Shown here one piece after another: positions 33,930 to 41,956 of a stretch of 48,031 bases of DNA. The notes below the pieces were generated by a model. The model was not told where the DNA came from. It was given only the letters and a program-made list of their open reading frames with translations, and ran no database searches. Each line of letters starts with the position of its first letter. Within the stretch, counting starts at the first letter, position 1. Source of the stretch: Dethiobacter sp. (GTDB lineage: Bacteria; Bacillota; Dethiobacteria; Dethiobacterales; Dethiobacteraceae); NCBI GenBank assembly GCA_020725465.1, contig DYEY01000011.1, forward strand, positions 1-48,031, written 5' to 3'. The translations under genes were made by a program, and so were the position numbers.

Positions 33930-34697
33930 TCATAGCCTTTGAATTATACCTTTGCCAAACCCGGTGACTTTGGCTATCTGCCTAATGGAAACTCCCTTTA
34001 TCGCTTTAACTCTCTGAAGTACATTGTTACGATCTCTGATGTTTAGTGAATGCAGCCTATTAAAAGGGATAGGACCCAATATTTTCATGATTTCTTCTTT
34101 TAGTTCCTCATCTGACAGCTTTCTTTGCTCATCCAAGCATGAATCCTCATTTTCCGCCTCCATAAACTGACAAAACTTTGATACGGATTCTGCTTTTTCC
34201 GTTCCGTACATTTTTAGTATAAATTCAGTATCAACGAGCGTGGAGAAAAGACTGCTTTTATTCAAATAGGCCCTGTAACTGCTCCATTTGTAATCTGTAA
34301 TGTCTTTGACCAGGTTTGCTTTCAACGGATTTTGGTGAATATAGCGTAACACTCTATGCAAATACTCTTCGGTCTCCACCTTTTCACTGCTGAAACGATC
34401 CTGAAAAAGATGACCAACCCGTCCATGTTTATTATTAAAGTACCAGGCATACCGGATTCCCAGGCGCTTCATAACAAGTGAAAGAACATCTCCCTCCATG
34501 TAAACAAGTAAGTGAAAGTGGTTATTCATCAGACAGAACCCGTATATTGCAAAAACCAATTCTTCATGTAATTTTTTAAGAATATAGATGAACTGCGTAA
34601 AATCTTCTTCAGTAAGAAAAATTTCCTCCTTGTTAACCCCTCTGGCCATAATGTGATATATGTGCGTTTTGCTTTTTTGCCTGGGCAGCCTGGGCAT
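33930..34697 (-). CDS. REP-associated tyrosine transposase (IS200-like Y1, RAYT)
   Basis: 255 residues. The HUH motif is NNHFHLLV (about residues 58-65); the catalytic Tyr is most likely in RYIHQNPLKANLV (about 115-127). The opening MPRLPRQKSKTHIYHIMARG and the C-terminal HTH-like tail (GVSIRQIAKVTGFGKG) fit RAYTs, single-copy domesticated relatives of IS200 transposases that mobilise REP sequences. AGGAGG precedes the ATG. REP-like repeats flank it in opposite orientation at 33901 and 34924. By eye more AT-rich than its neighbours, consistent with mobility. Confidence 0.92.
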   Translation of the reverse strand: MPRLPRQKSKTHIYHIMARGVNKEEIFLTEEDFTQFIYILKKLHEELVFAIYGFCLMNNHFHLLVYMEGDVLSLVMKRLGIRYAWYFNNKHGRVGHLFQDRFSSEKVETEEYLHRVLRYIHQNPLKANLVKDITDYKWSSYRAYLNKSSLFSTLVDTEFILKMYGTEKAESVSKFCQFMEAENEDSCLDEQRKLSDEELKEEIMKILGPIPFNRLHSLNIRDRNNVLQRVKAIKGVSIRQIAKVTGFGKGIIQRL

Positions 34698-34923
34698 TTT
34701 ATAAACCTCCTGACTTTAATTTCTTGAATCTCCTCCACCAACACTACGCTTAGAAGGTAGATTCCTGTTTCATATTGTTAACATCTTCTCTTTGGCAGAT
34801 TATACCATAACGAACATATGTTTGTAAAGAGGTAGCCGATTCTTCTCCGGTTTTAAAGAAGTAGTCTTCTCGACAAAAATGATAATGTTATTTTAAGCAT
34901 TTTTAGGGGAATCAGGGGAAAAA

Positions 34924-34950
34924 GGTGACAATGGAACCGTCCCCGTGTCA
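34924..34950. repeat. REP-like repeat copy 3 (inverted)
   Basis: GGTGACAATGGAACCG followed by TCCCCGTGTCA, the reverse complement of copies 1 and 2 with a small change (AATGG for AAAAG). It lies about 230 bases upstream of the RAYT start. Confidence 0.8.
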
Positions 34951-35023
34951 TCCCTTCCCCATGTCATCCCATGCTGATTTGCAGGAGAAAGCAAGCTAGG
35001 TTTTGCAGCGCTACTGTCCAAAG

Positions 35024-35066
35024 AATATCTTCAGGGATGTCTGTAACGGACATCCCTGAATATATT
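35024..35066. repeat. Perfect-like 18-bp inverted repeat
   Basis: Arms 35024-35041 and 35049-35066 (core TTCAGGGATGTC / GACATCCCTGAA) pair over 18 bp with one mismatch around a 7-nt loop. It lies between two REP copies downstream of yedF. It may be a transcription terminator for the yedF operon, lacking a strong T-tract, or a small mobile palindrome. Confidence 0.7.
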
Positions 35067-35096
35067 TATGTATGTCAACAATTTAACCCGAGAAAA

Positions 35097-35125
35097 GGTG
35101 ACAAAGGAACCGTCCCCGTGTCACC
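35097..35125. repeat. REP-like repeat copy 4 (inverted)
   Basis: GGTGACAAAGGAACCG followed by TCCCCGTGTCACC, in the same orientation as copy 3. It ends two bases before the yedF stop codon. Confidence 0.85.
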
Positions 35126-35127
35126 CA

Positions 35128-35757
35128 TCAGATTGTCAGGCAACGACCGGCAGTAAGCATGGCGGTGACAGTGTCGTACATGTTGGTGATCTGGCCCGCT
35201 GCCAACTTGTCCTTCAGTTTGTAATACTCAAGGCAGGTGCCGCAGGAATAAATTTCAACTCCTTTGTCTGCCAGTGCCTGCAGTTCCTCCAGCACCGGGC
35301 TGCCCTCGGTGGTGAGGAAAACGCCGCTGTTGAAAAACAGCATCTTGCAGGGCAAAATACCGCTTTCTTTGAGAGAATAGAAAAAGCTACGCATCAGCAG
35401 TTTCCCCAGCTCTTCCTCTCCCCGTCCCAGGGTAGAGCCGGTTATGACCAATACCGTGTCTTTACCGGCAACTGGTTCGGGACAGCAGCATGAAACTGAG
35501 CCGGCGCTGACTTCCTGTGGCGCAGCGGCCGGTTTGCTGATGGATAGGTAATAGGTGCTTCCTTCTTCTTTCACGGCTACCCGGCAGCCGCTGGTTTCAG
35601 CATAGCGGGTTACGTTTTTTAAAGCCGCCAGGTTGTCCACAATGACGGTTAGGGTGAAATCCGGCGATTCCTGCCGCAGGCTTTCCAACACCTTCCTTGT
35701 GTTTATCACCGGCTGTGGGCAGGCCAGGCCTCTGCAGTCCAGCGTTTTGTTGGTCAA
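35128..35757 (-). CDS. yedF: YedF selenium-metabolism sulfurtransferase-like protein
   Basis: 209 residues. An N-terminal TusA domain (about 1-75) with LDCRGLACPQPVI, where the Cys in CPxP is the sulfur carrier, is joined to a DsrE-like domain (about 100-205; VLVITGSTLGRGEEELGKLL, GVEIYSCGTCLEYY). This fusion is the YedF family, associated with selenium use. It is the third gene of an operon with a double-cubane-cluster reductase and its activase, 36 bases after the activase stop. A CCC triplet in the linker (VSCCCPEP) is unusual and could bind metal (inference). Confidence 0.92.
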   Translation of the reverse strand: MTNKTLDCRGLACPQPVINTRKVLESLRQESPDFTLTVIVDNLAALKNVTRYAETSGCRVAVKEEGSTYYLSISKPAAAPQEVSAGSVSCCCPEPVAGKDTVLVITGSTLGRGEEELGKLLMRSFFYSLKESGILPCKMLFFNSGVFLTTEGSPVLEELQALADKGVEIYSCGTCLEYYKLKDKLAAGQITNMYDTVTAMLTAGRCLTI

Positions 35758-35793
35758 GACATTTACCCCCTAAAATTAAGATGTGTTACTCTT

Positions 35794-36549
35794 TTAAAGC
35801 GCCAGCAATGCTGCACCAAGAGCTCCGGTAAACTGGCATTCCTGAGCCGCAAGAACAGGGTAGCCCAGCTCTTCGCAGAGGGCTCTGTGCACACCTTTGT
35901 TCATAGCTACGCCACCGGTAAAGATTATCTTTTCCACAAGGCCCAGTTTTTTGGCCATGGCTGCCACCCGTTTCCCCACCGCCTGGTGAACTCCGGCAAT
36001 TATGCCTCCTATGGAAGTACCGGCAGCTAAAAGCCCTATAACTTCTGACTCAGCAAAGACTGTGCACATACTGCTTACCGTGACCTGCTCTCCCGGCTTT
36101 TCCTTCTCTCCCAGCTGGCTCACCTCCAGACCCAGCGCATTGGCCATTACCTGGAGAAACCGGCCGGTACCGGCGGCACATCTGTCGTTCATGGCAAAGT
36201 CGGCAACTTTGCCTTCATGGTTGATGCTGATGACTTTGCTATCCTGGCCGCCAATATCAATTATGGTCCGGGCCTGCGGGTACAAGTGGAAGACACCGCG
36301 GGCGTGACAGCTAATTTCGGTTATGGTCCGGTCCGCGCCGTTATAAGTTACCCTGCCGTAACCGGTAGCCACTGTTTTATCCACCTGTGAGGCGTGCAAT
36401 CCGGCCTGTTGCAGCAAAACAGCAAGTATTTCTTCTCCTGCCTCCCTGGGACTCCAGCCGGTGGGGCGGAGGGCAGTATAGATGCGCCTGCCGTCCAAAA
36501 GGACGCCTTTAGCAGCAACGGACCCCAGGTCTATACCCACTACTCTCAT
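35794..36549 (-). CDS. ATP-dependent activase of 2-hydroxyacyl-CoA dehydratase/DCCP type
   Basis: 251 residues of the HgdC/BadF-like ASKHA fold: phosphate-1 loop GIDLGSVAAKG, IIDIGGQDSKVI, and adenosine motif GGVAMNKGV. The two Cys that bridge a [4Fe-4S] cluster in the homodimer are in NDRCAAGTGRF and SSMCTVFAES. It uses ATP to drive low-potential electrons into its partner, here the double-cubane-cluster protein whose 3' end overlaps this gene by 41 bases. Confidence 0.92.
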   Translation of the reverse strand: MRVVGIDLGSVAAKGVLLDGRRIYTALRPTGWSPREAGEEILAVLLQQAGLHASQVDKTVATGYGRVTYNGADRTITEISCHARGVFHLYPQARTIIDIGGQDSKVISINHEGKVADFAMNDRCAAGTGRFLQVMANALGLEVSQLGEKEKPGEQVTVSSMCTVFAESEVIGLLAAGTSIGGIIAGVHQAVGKRVAAMAKKLGLVEKIIFTGGVAMNKGVHRALCEELGYPVLAAQECQFTGALGAALLAL

Positions 36550-37687
36550 TTCCGTCGATCATCTCCAGCATTGATTGTATGCGAACTTTCAGGCTTTCCA
36601 GGTCTGAGGAGGAATAGTCCGTTTCAAGGTGCAGGTAAGGCAGGTTTTTCTGTTTTACCAGCCTTCCTACTTCGTAAGACTCCACGTTGTAAGTATGGCA
36701 GGCCTGCCAGGTCAGGTCGATAACGCCGTGAACGCTGAAGTCGTCTATCATGCCGCTTATCAGATTCATGCGATAGCGATTGGGGCTCATGCAGGAACAG
36801 GGAATCTGAATATATTTCTTTGCCAGGGCAACGATGGGATCATCCAGCGTTGTGTCAGACATCAGACCCAAGGTCTTGTAGCCGGTACAGTTTTCCATCG
36901 CCACCACGCTGGCGCCCAGCTCTTCAGTCACCCTAATCACCTTCTCTGAACCAATACCCACCGGGCAGCCGGTCAGAAGGATGCGGGGTCCCGGCGGTTT
37001 GCCGTGCAAACTCTTATGGCTGCTCAGTGTGTCCTTCAGGCCAGCAAGCATTTCTATAACTTCCATTTTGTCAAAACCAAAACCGCTGGACCAGATCACC
37101 GTCAACAGATCCATACCGCTCAAAAGCGGAGGTGATACCCTGTTAAAATCACTGATTTCCTTTTGCAGCGACTTCTCTTTGTTCACCAGGTCCATGGCTT
37201 CCCGTATTTTTTCATCGGTTATTTCAACGCCAAACTCCTCTTCCAGACGGGATTTAAGCCGGCGCACCTCATCCACCCACAGGTCCAGGGCAGCCCCTTC
37301 CCTGCTCATGTGGGGAAGCTGCATCACATGGACCGGTTTTAGCTCCTGCATGATTTCAAACATTTTCTTTTTGCCGTCACAGGTTGTCTCACCGACTACC
37401 AAGTCGGAAAAAACAAAAAACGGGCAGGTGTTGGTGGCAGCAAAACCGTAAGAAGACTTAATCAGGGGACAAAGGTTGCGCGGCAGCACTTCTTCAGCAG
37501 CGGTGACAGGGTCTTCCTTGGTCCCGCATAGCCCAACCGGGACGGCACCAGCGGCTATCACCAGCTCCTGCGGGCAAAAAGTGCAGTAAATTCCCACCAC
37601 CTTTACCCCTTCTTTTTTCGCTTCCAGCATTTTAGCTACCGTGGCAGACCGGATGTCCATAAAACTGTTTACTTTACTGTCATTCAT
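36509..37687 (-). CDS. Double-cubane-cluster-containing anaerobic reductase (DCCP)
   Basis: 392 residues; the ATG at 37687 is preferred because earlier in-frame starts lack spacing from GGGAG. It has the HgdB/BcrC-like dehydratase fold with conserved Cys in CTFCPQELV, LCPLIKSSYGF, TTCDGKKKM and TGCPVGIG. Single-subunit forms with a dedicated activase are the DCCP family, known from Carboxydothermus to hold a double-cubane [8Fe-9S] cluster and reduce small molecules such as acetylene. The physiological substrate is unknown; the YedF neighbour hints at sulfur or selenium chemistry (inference). Confidence 0.88.
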   Translation of the reverse strand: MNDSKVNSFMDIRSATVAKMLEAKKEGVKVVGIYCTFCPQELVIAAGAVPVGLCGTKEDPVTAAEEVLPRNLCPLIKSSYGFAATNTCPFFVFSDLVVGETTCDGKKKMFEIMQELKPVHVMQLPHMSREGAALDLWVDEVRRLKSRLEEEFGVEITDEKIREAMDLVNKEKSLQKEISDFNRVSPPLLSGMDLLTVIWSSGFGFDKMEVIEMLAGLKDTLSSHKSLHGKPPGPRILLTGCPVGIGSEKVIRVTEELGASVVAMENCTGYKTLGLMSDTTLDDPIVALAKKYIQIPCSCMSPNRYRMNLISGMIDDFSVHGVIDLTWQACHTYNVESYEVGRLVKQKNLPYLHLETDYSSSDLESLKVRIQSMLEMIDGNESSGYRPGVRCC

Positions 37688-37819
37688 AATGTATCTCATC
37701 TCCCGTTTTGTTATTTTCAAATATAAATAAATTTGACACGCTGGTATCTTAACCTGCCAAAGAAGATATCGCAAATATCTATATAAAATTCGGCCTTATA
37801 GACAAAACCGACCAACAGC

Positions 37820-37849
37820 AAAAACCCGTCCGCCAATTTCGCGGACGGG
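37820..37849 (-). terminator. Intrinsic terminator after plsY
   Basis: CCCGTCCGC (37825-37833) and GCGGACGGG (37841-37849) form a perfect 9-bp stem with a 7-nt loop; on the minus strand a T-run follows (A 37821-37824 and beyond). Confidence 0.88.
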
Positions 37850-37863
37850 AAGCAGCTGATGGC

Positions 37864-38463
37864 TCAGCTCCCAAGCTTAGAAGGAATCAAACGGAATAGT
37901 ATCACTCCCAAGTTCCCGAAATAAAGAAGTAGTAACTCAGTTCTTCCAGAACTCGCCCTCAAAAGTACGTAGAAAAACAAAACCAAAAATCCGGCAAGAA
38001 CTATCAGCGTATCCTCCCCCGGTGTGGTCTTCTTTCTCTTGTAAAGTAAAAGCATCGCAAAAACGGTGCCAAGAAGCACAGGGGCTTCCCACTTGGTCAA
38101 AACAGACCAAGCGCCAAAACTAGTCGCAATGGCTTTGCCTCCTTTGAGCCTCAAAAAGGGTGAAAACGCGTGACCAAAGATGGATGCCAGTGCAGCGAGG
38201 GCAATCAAATGTGGATTAATTCCGATGTCAATACACCAAACAAAGATCGAGAGCGGGAAAACCCCCTTGAAATAATCGAGTAACATCGCCGAAAGTCCCC
38301 ACTGCCATCCTGCTGCGCGCCATAGGTTGGAAGATCCGGGATTACCGTCTCTGATCTTTCGAAGATCGATTGAGAGCATTTTTGCGAAAAGCTGAGAATA
38401 CATAACGGAACCCGAGAAAAACTGGATCGGTATCAATAAAAGGGCCAAAGCCTCATTTGACAC
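37864..38463 (-). CDS. PlsY-like glycerol-3-phosphate acyltransferase
   Basis: 199 residues, five to six membrane helices. The PlsY motifs are SGSVMYSQLFAK, DGNPGSSNLWRAAG and LKGGKAIATSFG. PlsY transfers acyl from acyl-phosphate to glycerol-3-phosphate in the inner leaflet. The sequence is diverged from the usual PlsY (for instance DLRKIRDGNPGS) and is coupled (11-base overlap) to a glycosyltransferase, so it may be a paralogue with a special lipid role rather than the housekeeping enzyme. Its codon use is by eye AT-richer than the flanking genes. Confidence 0.85.
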   Translation of the reverse strand: MSNEALALLLIPIQFFSGSVMYSQLFAKMLSIDLRKIRDGNPGSSNLWRAAGWQWGLSAMLLDYFKGVFPLSIFVWCIDIGINPHLIALAALASIFGHAFSPFLRLKGGKAIATSFGAWSVLTKWEAPVLLGTVFAMLLLYKRKKTTPGEDTLIVLAGFLVLFFYVLLRASSGRTELLLLYFGNLGVILFRLIPSKLGS

Positions 38464-39586
38464 TTACATTCCTCCCGCGCCAAGTCACCTTTTTTACAAA
38501 GATGGTTTTGTAAAAAGAAAAGAAAAAGACAAAGATGAAGAAAAGAAAGTGCAAAGGATAGAGCAAGGCATCATACCAACGATAATCTCCCGTTGGCTTT
38601 GCCAAAAGATAAACGACAAAAACGACCGTCGCATATCTTAAGAGAAACCAATTGAGTAATGTGAAAGAGAAAATAGAGGAATAGATTCCGGTCAACCACG
38701 AGAAAGCAAAAACAAAACCAACTAACCCCAAGGCCAAAGCCCCGGAGGATATATTCTTGGCGAAACCATCCAAAAGCTCCTTGAAACCACCAGGATACAT
38801 CCTGAACTGCACAGAGTGATTCCCCAAAAAGTTCGTGACATTCAACCCTTTCTTGATGTACAAACTTCCCAGCTTTATGTCTTCCAGAATGCTGCCTTTT
38901 ACTTTCTCATGTCCGCCGGTAAACTCGTATTCGGCTCTTGAAGTGAACACTACCGGTCCGAATGCCCCCGCTGGTTTTTTACTGGGAAAACCCACGTTAT
39001 TGCTGGCGTAGACAACCAAAAGGTTGAAAGCCAAGCTCAAATGCTCGTAGAGCTTCTCAAACCTCTGATAAGGCCAAACACTTATTAAACCCCCACGCTT
39101 TATATACTCCATCAAGAGCCGTTTTATCAAATCTTTTCCCGGTTCAACATCTGCATCCAAAAAAAGCAAAAAATCTCCACTTGAATTCAGGTAACCGTTC
39201 CATATAGACCAAGATTTGCCAACCCATCCAAAGGGCGGATCGGAGTCCAGCTTGACTACTTTTAAGCCCTCAAAACCCATAGCAATCTGATTTGTTCTAT
39301 CGCTGGAGTTGTCGTCAACCACTATCACTTCGTGAGGCTTGAGAGAAGATTTTGAAAGCAATGAGAGCAACTTAGGAAGGTTCTTCTCTTCATTGCGCGC
39401 GGGTATAATCACAGAAACTTTCACATCCAGGTTCGAAAGGTTCCCTTCCTTCGTACTGAGCAGTCTCCCCGTGGCCGGAAGGAAATAAAAAAATGAAACA
39501 ACAAGTGAGACAAAGAAAAACAAGTTTCCCAAAAGGTTCAACCGATCACCAACCGTTTCCTGATTGCGTATCTGCAATGTTTGCAA
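38453..39586 (-). CDS. Family 2 membrane glycosyltransferase (CrtQ-like)
   Basis: 377 residues. GT-A fold with VSVIIPARNEEKNLPKLL (about 57-74), VVDDNSSDRT, and the metal motif FLDADVEPG. An N-terminal helix and three C-terminal helices anchor it in the membrane. The layout resembles 4,4'-diaponeurosporenoate glycosyltransferase CrtQ and related lipid glycosylators. The TTG at 39586 has no clear ribosome site and the start could be the TTG about 15 codons inside. It overlaps plsY, suggesting a joint role in making a glycolipid (inference). Confidence 0.85.
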   Translation of the reverse strand: MQTLQIRNQETVGDRLNLLGNLFFFVSLVVSFFYFLPATGRLLSTKEGNLSNLDVKVSVIIPARNEEKNLPKLLSLLSKSSLKPHEVIVVDDNSSDRTNQIAMGFEGLKVVKLDSDPPFGWVGKSWSIWNGYLNSSGDFLLFLDADVEPGKDLIKRLLMEYIKRGGLISVWPYQRFEKLYEHLSLAFNLLVVYASNNVGFPSKKPAGAFGPVVFTSRAEYEFTGGHEKVKGSILEDIKLGSLYIKKGLNVTNFLGNHSVQFRMYPGGFKELLDGFAKNISSGALALGLVGFVFAFSWLTGIYSSIFSFTLLNWFLLRYATVVFVVYLLAKPTGDYRWYDALLYPLHFLFFIFVFFFSFYKTIFVKKVTWRGRNVSVK

Positions 39587-39675
39587 TACGGCAAAAGGGC
39601 ATTTTCTGGTCCCAAAACCTACTAACTAACTGGGATAACGTGCATACCATTTTTCACTGTTTTGAACCTCTTCAC

Positions 39676-39798
39676 CTACGCAACCTTAACCAAGTCGTCA
39701 AATTTCGTGTTCCGGTAAATTGGCCGCCTGTTCAGTAGTTTCCGGCCGGGCGGCCGGAGCGTAGCAATGCCGGCTGTGGATAGTATCTTGTGAGTCAA
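39676..39798 (-). CDS. Possible small basic protein or gene remnant
   Basis: A 40-codon frame from a TTG (AAAGG about 9 nt upstream) reading MTHKILSTAGIATLRPPGRK then LLNRRPIYRNTKFDDLVKVA, ending at TAG. The frame continues in phase past the TAG for 17 codons (VKRFKTVKNGMHVIPVS). It has protein-like composition but I recognise no family. It lies between the HerA gene and the glycosyltransferase and may be the tail of a decayed mobile gene. Confidence 0.3.
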   Translation of the reverse strand: MTHKILSTAGIATLRPPGRKLLNRRPIYRNTKFDDLVKVA

Positions 39799-39859
39799 AA
39801 ATTCTTGCCTTTCAAGCCACGTCCTCAGTACTGTTTTGCGCCCTGAATCCGGCCACTAT

Positions 39860-41956
39860 TCAGAATGTTCCAACGGCGTTTCGCTCGCTGCTTATGATCC
39901 AGGTGACATCGCGGCCTGGGCCAGCTTTCCGAGGGCGCTTTTCTGTGGCCCAGTTTCCTTCACCAACGCACTTGTTCAAAGCCGGAGCGACAAGGGAGTA
40001 AGCCATTCTGTCTCTGTTGGCAATGGTCATTGGAAGGGCATCTTCTATCGCTTTTTGAATAGCCATCCAGGTAACCCCTCCACCTCGCTCGATTTCGTCA
40101 ATGTGTGTGGAACCGCAAAGCACATCCGCCACCTTCTCAAGCAGCACTTCCCTAATGTCACTGGGAAGGGCGTTTCCAGTTTTCGTGTCAGCGCCGAAGG
40201 TGTCGGAAGTCTTTGTCAATTCCGCGAACCATTGTTTAAGTTTCAAGGCATAAGTGTTACCCGGTGGTGCATTGTAGTCAGGGTCGCGGGCCACATACAG
40301 GTTTTCAAACGACATTACCCTGACAGATAGGGGATAAGTCTTACCGCGGACACTACTCCATAAGACACAGTTGCCTGGGATAGGCTCATTAAGAAGACTG
40401 CTCAAAATGTCATCGCTAAAGTGTGCGTTAGCCTTCTTAAGAGCAGTAAGGTCACCTGCGGACAACAGGTGGAACACAAACCAGTTGTCTCCCTGGCTGA
40501 GAATCTCATGGGGAATACTGCCCGGCTGTTGGGTGATCAGAAGCGCCCCCAGGTCATATTTCCGTCCTTCCTTTACCCAAGTGACATAGGGTTCTTCGGC
40601 AGCGCCGTTTTTGCCGGAGCCGAGAACCGACTGCGCCTCCTCCACCACGGCAATTACCGGAATGGTTTCGGGCCGCGCCTTGGTGAACTCGTCCTGGTTG
40701 TGGTCAAAGATCTTGCGCAAGATCAGGCCGGAAAGTATGAGCCCAGCCTGACCCCGTATGGCGGAAATGTCCAAGATGCAGAGCTTCCCGTCCTTCAAAG
40801 CCCGCAGAAGCATATCCAGCATCGTACTTGAGGGGTCATGAAGCATGTTCACTACCGCGGTTACATTTGCCCGCGCTGCATAGGCCTCAACGTCCTGCCC
40901 CGCTTCAAGCCGGAGAAGTTTTTTGACCAGGTCTATATCCGCGTTGTTGCCTCTCTGGTAGATTTCGTCCACTAAAGCGGCCCAGTCCGCGTCATTCATC
41001 TGCTTGATCTTTCTGACGTTCTGCTGCTCCTGTCTTTCGGGCGATAAAGCGATGGAAATCACCTCTGCCGGCCGCAGACGCCGGATGTCCATTCTGATAT
41101 TCCCGGCAATGAATGAATCGTAAAACGGGCTCGGCCCCAGGCGGTTGGTAAACAAAACAATCTTGTCTTCGAGTTCCGGCACATCGCATAATCCGGGGCG
41201 GTTCTTGTCGTCCGGCCAAAAATACTCGCCGTCAGGGTCGAAAACCACTGTGCCGACCGGGGCTTGCCGGCCCCGCTTTTCCACCACAGGCGTTTTGCGG
41301 TAGAGGTGAGAGAAGAGAATTTTGTTCAAATTAGACTTCCCGAAACCAGCCCGGGCAAACACCAGGGTCCGCCTAGAAACCAGATTCCTGATGTCAAAGC
41401 GGGGGATGACATTGGGATCACGGATTTGCATCCAAGGCTCTCCGGTAAACCGTACATCGTTTCCGGCATACACAAATTCACCAAGCGCCAGATGTCCTAT
41501 TTCCACCCCGCTGTCGTTATGTCCGGCTATTTCCCTCAGGACCTCTTGCGAAGGGAAAGCCACCTTGCTGCCAACATGAGGCAGGCGCCTGTGCGAGGGA
41601 CCAAAAACCAGCCTTCCGCCGTTCACCCTCAACAGGCCAAGAACTCTGATGCTAACTTTGTACTTGAGGTATTTCTCCCTCAAGTCGCTGGGAATTTCCC
41701 GGCCTTCAGCCACCGCCCGCACACCAAAGTCCTCCCCATCGCTGGAGGTAAGCCGGCCTTCTGACGAAATGAAAGCGATTCGGCCCAAAACCGCTTCTTT
41801 CTCGCTTTGAAGCTGGACGAGGATGAACTGCCCATACATAGGGCTGTTCTGGAACTCGCTGCGGTAGGGCAGCATCAGGTCGGCATGAAACTCCAGCCCT
41901 CCTTCGCTGAAGCCCCTGAAAATGCCAACCACGTTATCCCTGTCAAATAACTTCAC
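39860..41956 (-). CDS. herA: HerA-like hexameric DNA translocase/ATPase
   Basis: 698 residues. An N-terminal HAS-barrel-like region (about 1-180), a FtsK/HerA ATPase core with Walker A ARAGFGKSN (201-209, first Gly replaced by Ala) and Walker B IPVIAVVEEAQSVL (432-445) with the paired Glu typical of HerA, then LLITQQP (473-479). An additional 130-residue C-terminal extension (about 560-698) may contact the partner. The GTG start overlaps the stop of the NurA-like gene (GTGA). HerA pumps DNA into the NurA nuclease ring in archaea; in bacteria such pairs are usually defence modules. Cytoplasmic. Confidence 0.88.
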   Translation of the reverse strand: MKLFDRDNVVGIFRGFSEGGLEFHADLMLPYRSEFQNSPMYGQFILVQLQSEKEAVLGRIAFISSEGRLTSSDGEDFGVRAVAEGREIPSDLREKYLKYKVSIRVLGLLRVNGGRLVFGPSHRRLPHVGSKVAFPSQEVLREIAGHNDSGVEIGHLALGEFVYAGNDVRFTGEPWMQIRDPNVIPRFDIRNLVSRRTLVFARAGFGKSNLNKILFSHLYRKTPVVEKRGRQAPVGTVVFDPDGEYFWPDDKNRPGLCDVPELEDKIVLFTNRLGPSPFYDSFIAGNIRMDIRRLRPAEVISIALSPERQEQQNVRKIKQMNDADWAALVDEIYQRGNNADIDLVKKLLRLEAGQDVEAYAARANVTAVVNMLHDPSSTMLDMLLRALKDGKLCILDISAIRGQAGLILSGLILRKIFDHNQDEFTKARPETIPVIAVVEEAQSVLGSGKNGAAEEPYVTWVKEGRKYDLGALLITQQPGSIPHEILSQGDNWFVFHLLSAGDLTALKKANAHFSDDILSSLLNEPIPGNCVLWSSVRGKTYPLSVRVMSFENLYVARDPDYNAPPGNTYALKLKQWFAELTKTSDTFGADTKTGNALPSDIREVLLEKVADVLCGSTHIDEIERGGGVTWMAIQKAIEDALPMTIANRDRMAYSLVAPALNKCVGEGNWATEKRPRKAGPGRDVTWIISSERNAVGTF

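Noticed and set aside
30068-35125. CRISPR array from the repeated TGACACGGGG units
   Set aside because: Only four dispersed copies in both orientations with kilobase spacing; no regular spacers and no cas genes. The pattern fits REP/RAYT.
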